DNA from: Bacteroidales bacterium
GTDB taxonomy: Bacteria; Bacteroidota; Bacteroidia; Bacteroidales; Marinilabiliaceae
Reading direction: 5' to 3'
Assembly (NCBI GenBank): GCA_017539645.1
Contig: JAFYCM010000058.1
Location: 1-64,000 of the forward strand
DNA: 64,000 nucleotides
Shown: piece after piece, positions 33,374 through 42,984 of the stretch
Layout: every line of letters starts with the position of its first letter
Numbering within the stretch: position 1 is the first letter of the stretch
The notes under the pieces: generated by a model
What the model saw: the letters and a program-made list of their open reading frames with translations, nothing else
Told to the model about the DNA's origin: nothing
Databases searched by the model: none
Program-made: the position numbers and the translations under genes

Positions 33374-36304
33374 CTATTCGAACAACGCCATAGCCTCTTT
33401 CTCGTCCAAATCGGCCAATGGATTTGCATTGAATGCCAGGAGTTCAGAATCGGTAGTGTAGACGTCGCCACTGAAGTCGAAATCGCTTGAGAGCCCGAGT
33501 TTGCGGCGCTGGAGGTTGAGAATCTTATCCTCTATAGTGTCGTTGGTAATGAACTTATATGCGAATACAGGATTTTTCTGCCCCATACGGTGCGCGCGGC
33601 TGATGGCCTGCATCTCGGCTTGCGGATTCCACCACGGATTGAGCACAAACACGTAGTCGGCACAGGTGAGGTTCAAGCCCACACCACCAGCCTTTAGCGA
33701 GATAAGAAACACCTTTTTATCATCATTATAAACAAAATTGCGAATCACTTCGGCACGATTGGTCACCGAACCGGTAAGTATGCAATGGCCAATTTGCAAA
33801 TCGTCTAAGCGGGCAGAGAGCAAACGCAAGTCGCGCACAAACGACGAGAAGACGAGCAACTTATGCCCTTCGGAGACAACCGAGGAAAGGCGTTCGACGA
33901 CCGTTTCGAGCTTTCCGGACAATCCGTCGTACTCTGCATCGATGAGAGCCGGGTGGTTGGCTGCAAGTCGAAGGCGCGTAATGGCTTGCAAGGTCATAAA
34001 CTTGGCGCTTGCCGATGACAAATCGAACGTGCCATTGGACAAAAAAGTATTGCGGCAGCTCGAGAGAATGCGGTCGTAGAAACGTTTGTGGCCTTCGGGC
34101 ATGGTGCAACGAATCTCCTGCACGGTGAGGTCGGAGAGCTCGGTGAGTACCTCGTTTTTGGTTCGGCGCAATATGTATGGCGCCACCAACATCTGCAAAC
34201 GCTGCTTGCGAGCCTCGTTATTTTCGGCGGTTATAGGCGTTTCGAAATAGTTACGGAAGAAGTTGTGCGAGCCGAGCAGCCCCGGATTTACGAGCGACAT
34301 CTGCGCCCAAAGATCGCTGAGTCGGTTCTCTACCGGCGTACCACTCATGGTGAAACGATGGTCAGCAGTGAGCGATGCCAAAGCGTGGTAGATCTTCGAC
34401 GCAGGATTCTTAGCCACCTGACTTTCGTCCATAATTAGGCAGCAAAATTTATAGGGAGCGAGCATCTGCACGTCGTTGCGCAAAAGTCCGTAGGTAGTTA
34501 CAACGATGTGATACGAGTCGAACGCGTTGGCAGCGCAAGGCGATGAGAGACGGTTTTCGGCATAATTACAAACCGAAAGTTGCGGCGCAAAACGCTTTAG
34601 CTCACTGCGCCAGTTGGCAACGAGCGACACCGGCACAACCACAAGCGAAGCCTTCAGTCCAGTAGTGTTGTACGATGGCGCGGCGGTGTTGGTACCCTGT
34701 GCATATATATGACTCAAGAGCGAAATCATCTGCAGCGTCTTGCCCAGACCCATGTCGTCGGCGAGGATGCCGCCACGATTATTTTCAGTCCACGTAAGCA
34801 GACGGCGAAAACCAACTTGCTGATAGTCGCGCAGTTGACCATTGATATGGCCGCGAAATTCTGTAGTGGACGTCGGGAGTTGTCGTTCCTCCGACTCTTG
34901 CGGCATAACAAAATCGGGCAAGAGCGCTGCGTGGGCGCGGTTCACTCGCAGTTTGCCATTCTCTACGCTGCTCATGGCAAAAACCTCTTGCCACGTGGTG
35001 AACCACTCTTCGGGCAGCAGAAATATCGAACCATCGGGCAGCACAAACTCGCGCTTGCGTGCCACAATGTACTCTTTCAGATTTACGAACGGAACTTTTA
35101 TGCCGGCAATATCTACCGAGCCATAGAGTTCGAACCAGTCGTTGCTGTTATCTACACTAATATTTACGTTGGGGCGAGCCGTGACGTAGCGTTTCGCACC
35201 ATCGACAATGTCCGTAGCTATGCCATTTTCTTCGAGCCAAGCGTCGTGCTGCGTAAGTAGATCTATTATCTCAAACGGCGTGATGCGACTAATCTTCAAC
35301 TCTTTACCCACAACGCCATCCTTCTCAACGTCGAGACCAATTTCGGCAAGCATATTCACCACACGCTTCTCTTCGTCGTATTGGCGGCGGAGCGTTGTAA
35401 ATATGTATCCACCATCGTAATTGCGGCTGATACTGGCCTTGCGACGCCCATCACCATAAATAAATACCTCGCCACCATAGTCGAATTGCAGCAGAATGTT
35501 CCACAGCATATCTACGCGCTGCACACGAATGATGGGTTTGCAAGGCACCTTCTCGCTCTCTATGTCGAAGCCATAGGCACGCACGCCGCTGTAGCTCTCT
35601 ATGCAGCTACGTACGTATGTATTCATATACTTATCGACGAGTGCAGGCGGCACAACCACTCGCTGCTGCTTGACAAACGGACGCAAACGCGTAACATTTG
35701 TCCGCTCGAACTTCATCAGCCGCTTTGCCACAACCACAATGGCTGGCTCGGCGCAGAGTTCGATCATCTTTTTACTCTCGTAAATATCTATGTCGTCGAC
35801 GCCGTCGCTGAGCTTTATTTTGTAGCTCAAGCCTTTGTCACTCAGTGTGAAGAAGAGTTTTATGTTATTACCATCGAGGTCTACGTGGAGACGATCGCTT
35901 TCGTAGATAACTTTCGACTTCAATCCGCGAATAAAAAACGGAATGCCAGCCTTATGCGCGTATGGCAACACGTCGACGATGCGTTTTTCTACATACTTAC
36001 GCAGAATCTCCATCGACGGCGCGTCGTACTTCTTGTGCATAAAGGAGTGCAACGACTCACGCGGCGCAAAAACTCGCTGAATACTCTGGTCGGAAATGGT
36101 GTTGAATTGGCGCAAAGCCAAACGCTCTTCGTCGGTGAATGCCGCACGACCGCCGTTTACCATATCATACGACACTTGCTCGACTACCGCATAGGTATTG
36201 GCAGCGTCGTTGTTTTTCTTTATTATGAATGGCACGGGCATAATGCCAAACGGCTGATGGTCAGCTATCAGCACCGCCAATATTTCGTCGAAGTCGCGTA
36301 TCAA
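33374..36304 (-). CDS. SNF2-family DEAD/DEAH-box helicase
   Basis: 976 residues. The N-terminal half (about 1-500) is a poorly conserved region usual for bacterial SNF2 proteins. From about 510 come the ATPase motifs: GQLRDYQQVGFRRL (Q-like), ILADDMGLGKTLQ (motif I), VVPVSLVANWRSE (Ia), LIMDESQVAKNP (motif II as DESQ), TMSGTPVENRLSDLW (III), LRRTKNEVLTEL, then VFSSFVRDL, LKAGGVGLNLTCADYV (V) and SRAHRMGQ (VI). It translocates on DNA, and roles in chromatin-free bacteria include transcription recycling and defence, none provable here. It follows the M23 peptidase gene by 15 bases. No defence partner genes are adjacent. Confidence 0.93.
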   Translation of the reverse strand: MIRDFDEILAVLIADHQPFGIMPVPFIIKKNNDAANTYAVVEQVSYDMVNGGRAAFTDEERLALRQFNTISDQSIQRVFAPRESLHSFMHKKYDAPSMEILRKYVEKRIVDVLPYAHKAGIPFFIRGLKSKVIYESDRLHVDLDGNNIKLFFTLSDKGLSYKIKLSDGVDDIDIYESKKMIELCAEPAIVVVAKRLMKFERTNVTRLRPFVKQQRVVVPPALVDKYMNTYVRSCIESYSGVRAYGFDIESEKVPCKPIIRVQRVDMLWNILLQFDYGGEVFIYGDGRRKASISRNYDGGYIFTTLRRQYDEEKRVVNMLAEIGLDVEKDGVVGKELKISRITPFEIIDLLTQHDAWLEENGIATDIVDGAKRYVTARPNVNISVDNSNDWFELYGSVDIAGIKVPFVNLKEYIVARKREFVLPDGSIFLLPEEWFTTWQEVFAMSSVENGKLRVNRAHAALLPDFVMPQESEERQLPTSTTEFRGHINGQLRDYQQVGFRRLLTWTENNRGGILADDMGLGKTLQMISLLSHIYAQGTNTAAPSYNTTGLKASLVVVPVSLVANWRSELKRFAPQLSVCNYAENRLSSPCAANAFDSYHIVVTTYGLLRNDVQMLAPYKFCCLIMDESQVAKNPASKIYHALASLTADHRFTMSGTPVENRLSDLWAQMSLVNPGLLGSHNFFRNYFETPITAENNEARKQRLQMLVAPYILRRTKNEVLTELSDLTVQEIRCTMPEGHKRFYDRILSSCRNTFLSNGTFDLSSASAKFMTLQAITRLRLAANHPALIDAEYDGLSGKLETVVERLSSVVSEGHKLLVFSSFVRDLRLLSARLDDLQIGHCILTGSVTNRAEVIRNFVYNDDKKVFLISLKAGGVGLNLTCADYVFVLNPWWNPQAEMQAISRAHRMGQKNPVFAYKFITNDTIEDKILNLQRRKLGLSSDFDFSGDVYTTDSELLAFNANPLADLDEKEAMALFE

Positions 36305-36319
36305 TATGTATTTATATAA

Positions 36320-37240
36320 CTATCTAACAATCAGGCGTTGGCCAATGCGCAGCGTCTTCTTAGCCGACATTTTGTTGAGCTTGCAGATGTTGCTAACGGT
36401 GGTATGATACTTACGCGCAAGACCGCCAAGCGTATCGCCCGAGCGCACCGTATGTATCTGACGTTCAGCTGCTTTTATCGACTCTGCGTCGGTCAGTCCG
36501 TAGTGAGAATAGATATTGAAATAGTGACGTTTGAGCACAAATACCGTGTCGCGCAACTTGCCTGTTTCGAAATCTATAACACGTTGGGGGTCAAACGGTT
36601 TACCCATATAGCGCGTCTCGAAATGCAAATGTGGGCCTGTGCTGCGACCAGTGTTGCCGCCATAGCCGATAATCTCGCCAGCCTTAACCAGCTCGCCTTC
36701 ACGCACATTGTGCTTCGAGAGGTGACCGTAGTACGTCTCCAATCCGTTCGGGTGGCGCACCACCACAAGGTTGCCATAGCCGCCAGCCTGACGCGTATTT
36801 CTAACTATACGTACTTTACCATCGAAAGCCGCGTAGATAGGCGTACCTACAACAAGCGGAATATCTACGCCATGATGCGGACGGCGGCGACGAAACATAA
36901 AACCCGAACGCACGTGGCCTTTGATTGGCGCCACGTAACGACTATTTATGCTATCAATGAGGTGAAGTTCTACCTCTTCGGGCAACTGTGCTATCGAAAC
37001 ATCTTTGAAGGCGTGGATTTTCTCGGTATTCCAGCCATCGTAGAAATCATCGTCGTCGCCAACTTGTGGGTGTCCGAGGTCGACGAGCGACCAAGTGGAG
37101 TCGGAAAAGAGCACCACGCAGGTGTATTTATCTTCGGTGGGCAGCGTGTCGAGTGCGCATTTCTCTATATTTTGTGCCGCTGTCACCATGCAACTTGCTG
37201 AAATAATGGTAATTGCTACGTATCTATTTATGCAAAACAT
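36320..37240 (-). CDS. M23 family metallopeptidase with C-terminal LysM
   Basis: 306 residues. A signal peptide (MFCINRYVAITIISASCMVT, cleaved after AAQ) leads to the M23 domain: RRRRPHHGVDIPL (zinc His and Asp), GYGNLVVVRHPNGLETYYGHL, and STGPHLHFETR (catalytic HLH). The C-terminus has a LysM peptidoglycan-binding repeat (HTVRSGDTLGGLARKYHTT to LRIGQRLIV). It should cleave peptidoglycan cross-links in the periplasm. It lies in a run of envelope genes with PepT, a lytic transglycosylase and RseP, all on the same strand. Confidence 0.92.
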   Translation of the reverse strand: MFCINRYVAITIISASCMVTAAQNIEKCALDTLPTEDKYTCVVLFSDSTWSLVDLGHPQVGDDDDFYDGWNTEKIHAFKDVSIAQLPEEVELHLIDSINSRYVAPIKGHVRSGFMFRRRRPHHGVDIPLVVGTPIYAAFDGKVRIVRNTRQAGGYGNLVVVRHPNGLETYYGHLSKHNVREGELVKAGEIIGYGGNTGRSTGPHLHFETRYMGKPFDPQRVIDFETGKLRDTVFVLKRHYFNIYSHYGLTDAESIKAAERQIHTVRSGDTLGGLARKYHTTVSNICKLNKMSAKKTLRIGQRLIVR

Positions 37241-37311
37241 TTTTTCGTGTTACTATTTATTTGTGTTAGTTATGGGCAAATGGTCATACCCATTCATTTG
37301 TGTTCATATAA

Positions 37312-38535
37312 TTATTTAGCTGCGAGAACAGCGATTTTTGCTACCACCTCGGCAGCTTTCTGAAGGCTATTTACGGGCAAAAATTCGTAGCGACCATGGA
37401 AATTCAATCCGCCTGCAAAGAGATTCGGCGTAGGAAGTCCCATGAACGAAAGGCGAGCGCCATCTGTACCACCACGAACTGGAATAGTCTTAGGCTCAAT
37501 GCCACACTCCGTCATAGCTTGTTTGGCAAGTTCCACAACGTGCTTCACGGGTTCAATCTTCTCGCGCATGTTGTAATATTGGTCGCGAAGGGCTATCTCT
37601 ACAGTGTCATCGCCGAATTCTGCATTCATTTTATTTACGAGGTGCTCCATTTCGCGTTTGCGCGATTCAAAGCGGTCGCGGTTGAAGTCACGTATTATGT
37701 ACTTGAGCGTAGAATTTTCCACCGTACCGTTCATTTGAATGAGGTGGTAGAATCCTTCGTAGCCCTGTGTATGTTCGGGCGTTTCGTGGCGTGGCAGCAT
37801 ATCTACAAACGACGCTGCAAGGCGCATAGAGTTACGCATTTTGTGATATGCATAGCCTGGGTGAACATTGCGTCCGTGGAAGGTCAGCGTAGCCTCGGCA
37901 GCGTTGAACGTCTCGTACTCCAACTCGCCAATCTCGCCGCCATCGACGGTGTAGGCCCAATCGGCGCCAAACTTCTCAACGTCGAAGTGGTCGGCACCTT
38001 CGCCAATCTCCTCGTCGGGTGTGAAGCAGATACGAATCTTACCGTGCTCAATATCAACATTTTTGAGCAGATACGACGCAGCGCTAACTATAGCAGCAAT
38101 GCCAGCTTTGTCGTCGGCACCGAGGAGCGTATCACTATCCGCCACAATGAGGTCTTGACCTTTGTAGTGGAGCAGTTCTGGAAAATCGGCAACCTTCATA
38201 ATTACCTTAGGTTCAGCCGAGAGTTCCACATCGCCGCCTTTGTAATTACGTACGATGCGCGGGCGAACATTGCGACCACTGTAGTCGGGGCTTGTATCCA
38301 TGTGAGCAATAAAGCCAATTGTTGGCACGCTCTTTTGGGTAGTAGCTGGTATAGTGGCAGTTACATATCCATATTCGCTAACTTCTACCTCGCTAAGTCC
38401 AAGCATACGGAGTTCGCCTGCCAAATGCTTAGCAAACACCATCTGACCATCGCTCGAAGGCGTTTTTCCTGAAGTTTCGCTGCTCTGCGTATCGAACGAT
38501 ACGTATGAAAAAAATCTATTGACTATGTCTTTCAT
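37312..38535 (-). CDS. pepT: Peptidase T (tripeptide aminopeptidase, M20 family)
   Basis: 407 residues, the normal PepT length. Metal and catalytic motifs are [14 protein letters not shown] (first His and the catalytic Asp), [14 protein letters not shown] (bridging Asp), [16 protein letters not shown] (catalytic Glu pair), [14 protein letters not shown] and [19 protein letters not shown]. The final zinc His is in [12 protein letters not shown]. It removes N-terminal residues from tripeptides in the cytoplasm. Its stop region lies next to the M23 gene, and its start overlaps the lytic transglycosylase stop by four bases, indicating coupled expression. Confidence 0.95.
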   Translation of the reverse strand: MKDIVNRFFSYVSFDTQSSETSGKTPSSDGQMVFAKHLAGELRMLGLSEVEVSEYGYVTATIPATTQKSVPTIGFIAHMDTSPDYSGRNVRPRIVRNYKGGDVELSAEPKVIMKVADFPELLHYKGQDLIVADSDTLLGADDKAGIAAIVSAASYLLKNVDIEHGKIRICFTPDEEIGEGADHFDVEKFGADWAYTVDGGEIGELEYETFNAAEATLTFHGRNVHPGYAYHKMRNSMRLAASFVDMLPRHETPEHTQGYEGFYHLIQMNGTVENSTLKYIIRDFNRDRFESRKREMEHLVNKMNAEFGDDTVEIALRDQYYNMREKIEPVKHVVELAKQAMTECGIEPKTIPVRGGTDGARLSFMGLPTPNLFAGGLNFHGRYEFLPVNSLQKAAEVVAKIAVLAAK

Positions 38536-39689
38536 AATTTTTCGTAGGCAATAAAGAAGAATGGCGACACCTCTTCCACAGTCTTTATGGTTAGCGTCTG
38601 ACCAATCTTTATATCCTTAGTTTCTAAGTTATTCCATTGCATAATCTGCTCTGCTGTAGTATGATAGCGCATAGCTATTTTATGCAGATATTCACCTTTT
38701 TGCACCAGATGCGTAGTCTCTACAACTCGCGTAGGTCGCGAACCGAAGTAGCCAGCCATATCGGGCATAGCATCAGGCTTGAGGTGATGCTCGTTTTTTA
38801 TGTATCGAGCCACATTTTGCTTAGGCAGCACAAGAATTTTGGGCTCGTCTACATACGCTATAAAATCCTTTATATACTGAGGATTAAGCTGTTGCAAATT
38901 CTCACGCGACACGCCCGACGCACGTGAAATCTGGTCGAATGAGAGGCTCATATTTACGTAGACCGTGTCGAGGTCGTTGTACGTCCACTGCTGCTTCACC
39001 GGCACTACGTTGTGCAAGTCGTAATAGTTCATCACATAATTAACCGCAATAAACGCGGGCACATACGCGCGCATCTCGGAAGTGAGATATGGCGCGAGTT
39101 CCCAAAAGTTTTTCTTGCCGCCCGAACGCTCAATGGCTTTCTGCACCGTTCCTACGCCGCCGTTATACGCCGCAAGCGCAAGTTGCCAGTCGCCAAGGGT
39201 TTGGAATAGGTATGAGAGGTAACGACAAGCCGCATCGGTGCTCTTAATAGGGTCGCAACGCTGATCTTCGTAGCTCGACACTTGCAAATCGAGCATTACG
39301 CCAGCGTGATAAAGAAATTGCCACAAACCCATCGCTCCCGACTTCGACTGAGCTTTAGGGTCGAGCGCACTCTCTATGATGGCTAAATATTTCAGTTCTT
39401 GCGGCAGATTATACTTACTCAAATACTCCTCGAAGATGGGGAAATATATCTGCGAACGCCCAACGATATTTGCCAAATGGTCGCGGCGGCGCTCAAGGTA
39501 AACATCGATATATGCACGAACCTGAGCATTATACTCAAGCTTTATGGGCGACTGTTTGTCGAGCCGCTCCATGCGCGATACATATATATACTCTGGTATC
39601 TGCGGGTTCTTTCCTGTCGACTGAGCGTTTACAGAAGCGCTGAATGTCAGCAAGATAAGTATTAAATATATCGATTTCACCAATTGCAT
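38532..39689 (-). CDS. mltD: MltD-like membrane-bound lytic murein transglycosylase
   Basis: 385 residues. The signal peptide is [20 protein letters not shown] with cleavage after NAQ. The SLT domain has the catalytic Glu in [15 protein letters not shown], the GAMGLWQF motif and [17 protein letters not shown], with family-typical CRYLSYLF between. Two LysM-like segments follow ([39 protein letters not shown] to LTI). It cleaves glycan strands, leaving 1,6-anhydro ends. Together with the adjacent M23 peptidase, this gives both glycan and peptide bond cutting in one gene cluster. Confidence 0.92.
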   Translation of the reverse strand: MQLVKSIYLILILLTFSASVNAQSTGKNPQIPEYIYVSRMERLDKQSPIKLEYNAQVRAYIDVYLERRRDHLANIVGRSQIYFPIFEEYLSKYNLPQELKYLAIIESALDPKAQSKSGAMGLWQFLYHAGVMLDLQVSSYEDQRCDPIKSTDAACRYLSYLFQTLGDWQLALAAYNGGVGTVQKAIERSGGKKNFWELAPYLTSEMRAYVPAFIAVNYVMNYYDLHNVVPVKQQWTYNDLDTVYVNMSLSFDQISRASGVSRENLQQLNPQYIKDFIAYVDEPKILVLPKQNVARYIKNEHHLKPDAMPDMAGYFGSRPTRVVETTHLVQKGEYLHKIAMRYHTTAEQIMQWNNLETKDIKIGQTLTIKTVEEVSPFFFIAYEKL

Positions 39690-39702
39690 TGCTGCGTAGG
39701 TA

Positions 39703-41223
39703 TCAATTCAAAAATGCGCGTATAATATCGTTGGCATTGGCGTAGACGAGCAGCGCCAAGAGCAATATCATACCAGTCATTTGTGCGTAAGTAAGGAATT
39801 TGTCGCTCGGTTTGCGACGCGTAATTATCTCGAACAGAAGGAATAACACGTGACCACCATCGAGAGCCGGAATTGGCAAGACGTTCATAACTGCCAAAAT
39901 AATAGCAAGGAACGCGGTGTTGAACCAGAATGTTTGCCAATCCCACGACGTTGGGAACATCTGACCGATGGTGCCGAAGCCGCCGAGTTTCTTAGCGCCC
40001 TCTTTGGTGAAGATGAGTTTGAGCTGTTTTACGTAAACGCCCAAAATATCGATGCCTTTGCTTATGCCGGCTGGGAATGCCTCGAATAGCGAATATTCGC
40101 GCGTGCTAAGCGTCATCCAGCGCGAAGCCGGTGTGAGGTAAACGCCAATTTTGCCAAGTCCATCGATAGCTACATGCAAAGTATCTATTTCGCTACCACG
40201 ACCAACAACCACTTCTACCGTTGAGTCTTTATGCGCTTCGAGTTGTGCAAATAGTGATGCTGTCGATGCAGTAGGTTCGCCTGCTATAGATATGATGCTA
40301 TCGCCGCTGAGCATACCAGCTTCCTTAGCGCCCATGCCTCCAAGCACCGAATCGATGCGAGCTGGGATACGTACGGCGAACATCTGTGTAACCTCGCGCT
40401 CGAGAATAGTACGATAGAACTCCGACGGGATAATCACCACGGTATCTTTGCCATCGCGAACGACATCGAAACGCGTAGAATCGGCGTAGAGCACAGCATC
40501 GGCGAGGTCAGAATAGGTATCTACTGGATTACCATCTATACCAACAATCTTATCGCCATCTTGGAAACCGACCTCCTGCAACGCGGGGTGGAACATAAGT
40601 CCGTATTTAGCCTGATTTAGAGGCAGATACGATTCACCCCAAGTCCACAGAATCATCCAATAGATAATGAGCGCCGAGATGAAGTTGACCATCACACCGC
40701 CAAGCATGATAAGCAATCGTTGCCAAGCTGGTTTTGCTCGGAATTCCCAGTCCTTCACAGGCTGCTTCATCTGCTCGGTGTTCATCGATTCGTCGATCAT
40801 ACCCGAGATAGATACGTAGCCACCAAGCGGCAACCATCCGATACCCAAAATAGTGTCGCCAACGAAGCCTTTCTTAGGTTTGTCGGATTTCTTGGCGCAA
40901 TATGTAAAGAGAGTCAGACCGCTTGCTTGGGTTTCGGTACGATATTTTTTCTTACCATCGGCATCTTCGCCATCCTCAACCTCTTCTTTCGAAAGTTCGG
41001 TAGTTTTCAGTATAGACCAGCCGCCCTCTTTGCACTGAGAGCCCTCTGCCGGGCCATTGGGATAATATCTGAAAAGCGAGAACCAAGGGTCGAAGAATAG
41101 GTAGAATCGCTCGACACGCGTTCCGAAAAGTTTGGCAAAAAACATATGTCCCATTTCGTGCGTAACAATGAGCAGCGAGAGGCTTGCTACCACTTGAAGG
41201 ACACGTATAAGAATATCTTCCAT
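39703..41223 (-). CDS. rseP: RseP-like site-2 intramembrane protease (M50)
   Basis: 506 residues. The zinc motif is HEMGH near residue 23 in the first membrane segment. PDZ domains follow (QEVGFQDGDKIVGIDGNPV; MLSGDSIISIAGEPT), and the third zinc ligand is in NVLPIPALDGGHV near 460. It carries the 60-residue charged insertion usual in Bacteroidetes (GWSILKTTELSKEEVEDGED), which makes it longer than the E. coli protein. It cleaves membrane anti-sigma factors and signal peptides. It is last in order from the promoter of this envelope cluster's 5' side. An ECF sigma factor and no anti-sigma lie elsewhere in the window. Confidence 0.93.
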   Translation of the reverse strand: MEDILIRVLQVVASLSLLIVTHEMGHMFFAKLFGTRVERFYLFFDPWFSLFRYYPNGPAEGSQCKEGGWSILKTTELSKEEVEDGEDADGKKKYRTETQASGLTLFTYCAKKSDKPKKGFVGDTILGIGWLPLGGYVSISGMIDESMNTEQMKQPVKDWEFRAKPAWQRLLIMLGGVMVNFISALIIYWMILWTWGESYLPLNQAKYGLMFHPALQEVGFQDGDKIVGIDGNPVDTYSDLADAVLYADSTRFDVVRDGKDTVVIIPSEFYRTILEREVTQMFAVRIPARIDSVLGGMGAKEAGMLSGDSIISIAGEPTASTASLFAQLEAHKDSTVEVVVGRGSEIDTLHVAIDGLGKIGVYLTPASRWMTLSTREYSLFEAFPAGISKGIDILGVYVKQLKLIFTKEGAKKLGGFGTIGQMFPTSWDWQTFWFNTAFLAIILAVMNVLPIPALDGGHVLFLLFEIITRRKPSDKFLTYAQMTGMILLLALLVYANANDIIRAFLN

Positions 41224-41530
41224 CTTATGCTATAAATCTTTATAAAATGCGCAGGCTCCAGTTCGTAACTATAAGCACACCAAAGCAATACGCGAGAATT
41301 AGTATTTCGTCAATTAGCGCGCGAAGTTAGTAATAATTATGTTGTGTCGAACAACAAACTGCAGAACGCAGAGCGCGCCATGTGTTAGGTCAATCTTTCA
41401 CTGTTTATCGTAGCCATAAACTCGTCTAATGTGACGAGATTCATACGCGGGAAAGGTATTGTGCGAAGAATATTACTTATTTAGGTATTTACGTTTGCAA
41501 ACAAATGCATATTTACGCCATAATATCTAT
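41224..41530. other. Intergenic gap between the Rid-like gene and rseP
   Basis: No gene, no RNA fold and no clear promoter can be identified. A small GTTTGCAAAC palindrome occurs near 41492. The gap must hold the rseP promoter. Confidence 0.35.
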
Positions 41531-42646
41531 TTAGAAATCAGCTACATTCAATGTTTTGCGTTCAACTACTGCCATGCACTCCATCTCTATTAGCCATGCA
41601 GCACGGCAGACTGGCGCTTGCACTATTACGTATGGCGTGTTGCCGAATTGCCCCTCAAACATGCGTTTCACCACAGCATAATCGGTCAAGTCGCGCAGAT
41701 AGACGATGATGGAAGCCACATTCGACCAATCGGCTTCTGCCTCGGCAAGTAGCGCCGACACATTCTCCCACATACGCTGCGTCTGTTTGCATATATCATT
41801 AGGATAGAGCACATTACCTTTATTATCGATACTCGCCGTGCCAGAAATAAATATTTGGCGTCGGTCGCCGTAATCTACGTATGTACCTCGCTCGAAAGCC
41901 ACACCGTATTCGCTTGTGCGGTTGAGGTGCGTTTTTGCATACAGATATTTCATCTGCTGCGGCTGAAGTCCACCAACGGCGTATGCATCCATAAGAACCT
42001 TTGTGTCAGCCTTCTCGTGGCGTCCACCGATACCCGTCGATGCTATATAATGCGTGCCGGAGGTCAAGCCATGTTTTGCGAACACCTCGTTGCGACCTTT
42101 CACCACGCCGCCATAATTACTATCAATATCGTGAACAAAAAACCAAGTGCGCACACAATTCTCGGCAAGCGAAAGCCCCACACTCGACAGGTCGTCGATA
42201 TAATCCACAAAATGCTTGATGGTCTGATGCAGCGAATCGCTATACTTCATTATGCTCGACGATTTCCAATAGTGCTTATATGCGCCATGCTCAACCTCGT
42301 AGAAATCTTCGCCGATGCGCTTCGTCGTAACATCGCTGAGCATATATGCCCAAAGAACAACCTTGTCGCCACACAACGGCGGCTGCTGCACTATGCTCAC
42401 TGCACATTCGTCGCGCGACACATAATTATTGAGCGTCTCAACCTGATTAGCAGCATCCGAGACGAAATAGCGCATAAACACAGGCTTGTATCCGCGCATT
42501 TCAGACGAAGCAAGCAAATCGGAGAATTGTTTCTGAATATCAATGAGTTGCTGCGAGAACAACGGTTCTTTGCAGTCGGTATAAATAATGACATGCGCCT
42601 CGTTGGCAGCGCCGTTTGAACTATGGAATTTATAAAGTCGATTCAC
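41531..42646 (-). CDS. Tandem RidA/YjgF-like protein (chorismatase-like fold)
   Basis: 371 residues, about twice a single Rid domain. The C-terminal half has the Rid signature: GDRRQIFISGTASIDNKGNV, TQRMWENVSALLAEA and NTPYVIVQAPVCRAAWLIEMECMA. The N-terminal half is more diverged but holds similar strand patterns. Two-domain relatives include the FkbO/Hyg5 chorismatases and uncharacterised YjgF-like proteins. The region TGIGGRHE might form a substrate pocket. Activity (enamine deaminase or other) cannot be judged. It stands alone with its own promoter, divergent from pflB. Confidence 0.8.
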   Translation of the reverse strand: MNRLYKFHSSNGAANEAHVIIYTDCKEPLFSQQLIDIQKQFSDLLASSEMRGYKPVFMRYFVSDAANQVETLNNYVSRDECAVSIVQQPPLCGDKVVLWAYMLSDVTTKRIGEDFYEVEHGAYKHYWKSSSIMKYSDSLHQTIKHFVDYIDDLSSVGLSLAENCVRTWFFVHDIDSNYGGVVKGRNEVFAKHGLTSGTHYIASTGIGGRHEKADTKVLMDAYAVGGLQPQQMKYLYAKTHLNRTSEYGVAFERGTYVDYGDRRQIFISGTASIDNKGNVLYPNDICKQTQRMWENVSALLAEAEADWSNVASIIVYLRDLTDYAVVKRMFEGQFGNTPYVIVQAPVCRAAWLIEMECMAVVERKTLNVADF

Positions 42647-42674
42647 GTTAGTTGTCGTTAGGGATTTGCGTGTG

Positions 42675-42682
42675 CAAACTTA
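42675..42682 (-). promoter_or_regulatory. -7 promoter element for the Rid-like gene
   Basis: On the minus strand TAAGTTTG matches TAnnTTTG exactly, 28 bases before the ATG at 42646. No -33 element is clear. Confidence 0.4.
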
Positions 42683-42928
42683 CGTAAATTGAGAATTGAA
42701 AAATCACGAGAAGCATTATAAGTAGCTATAGAATGAAGCACACAATAATTAACATCATGGATACGCTGGGGCATTTATGAGTGCAAATGGCGAGCATTTG
42801 GCGACGCATGTGGAGAGTGGCGAGAGGACGAAAACGCAAACGAACAGACGCTAAAATTCAATAAATATTGAATATTGTAAAAAAGAATTAAATCTTTTCT
42901 ATTCTAAATTATACATACATATAAACGG

Positions 42929-42936
42929 TACTTTTG
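42929..42936 (+). promoter_or_regulatory. -7 promoter element for pflB
   Basis: TACTTTTG matches TAnnTTTG exactly, 48 bases before the pflB ATG, in an AT-rich region. Confidence 0.5.
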
Positions 42937-42984
42937 CGCCAAACTTATCAGAAATAAGAAACTCAAAAAAACTCTGAAACAAAA

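Larger units (their letters stand above)
42647..42984. other. Divergent promoter region between the Rid-like gene and pflB
   Basis: It contains the two -7 elements listed separately and a short AATTGAGAATTGA run near 42698. No gene is seen. An FNR/redox operator may be expected but is not evident by eye. Confidence 0.45.

Noticed and set aside
37396-38472. 358-residue plus-strand frame opposite pepT
   Set aside because: It is an antisense shadow of a well-supported gene; composition is low-information and shows no family marks.
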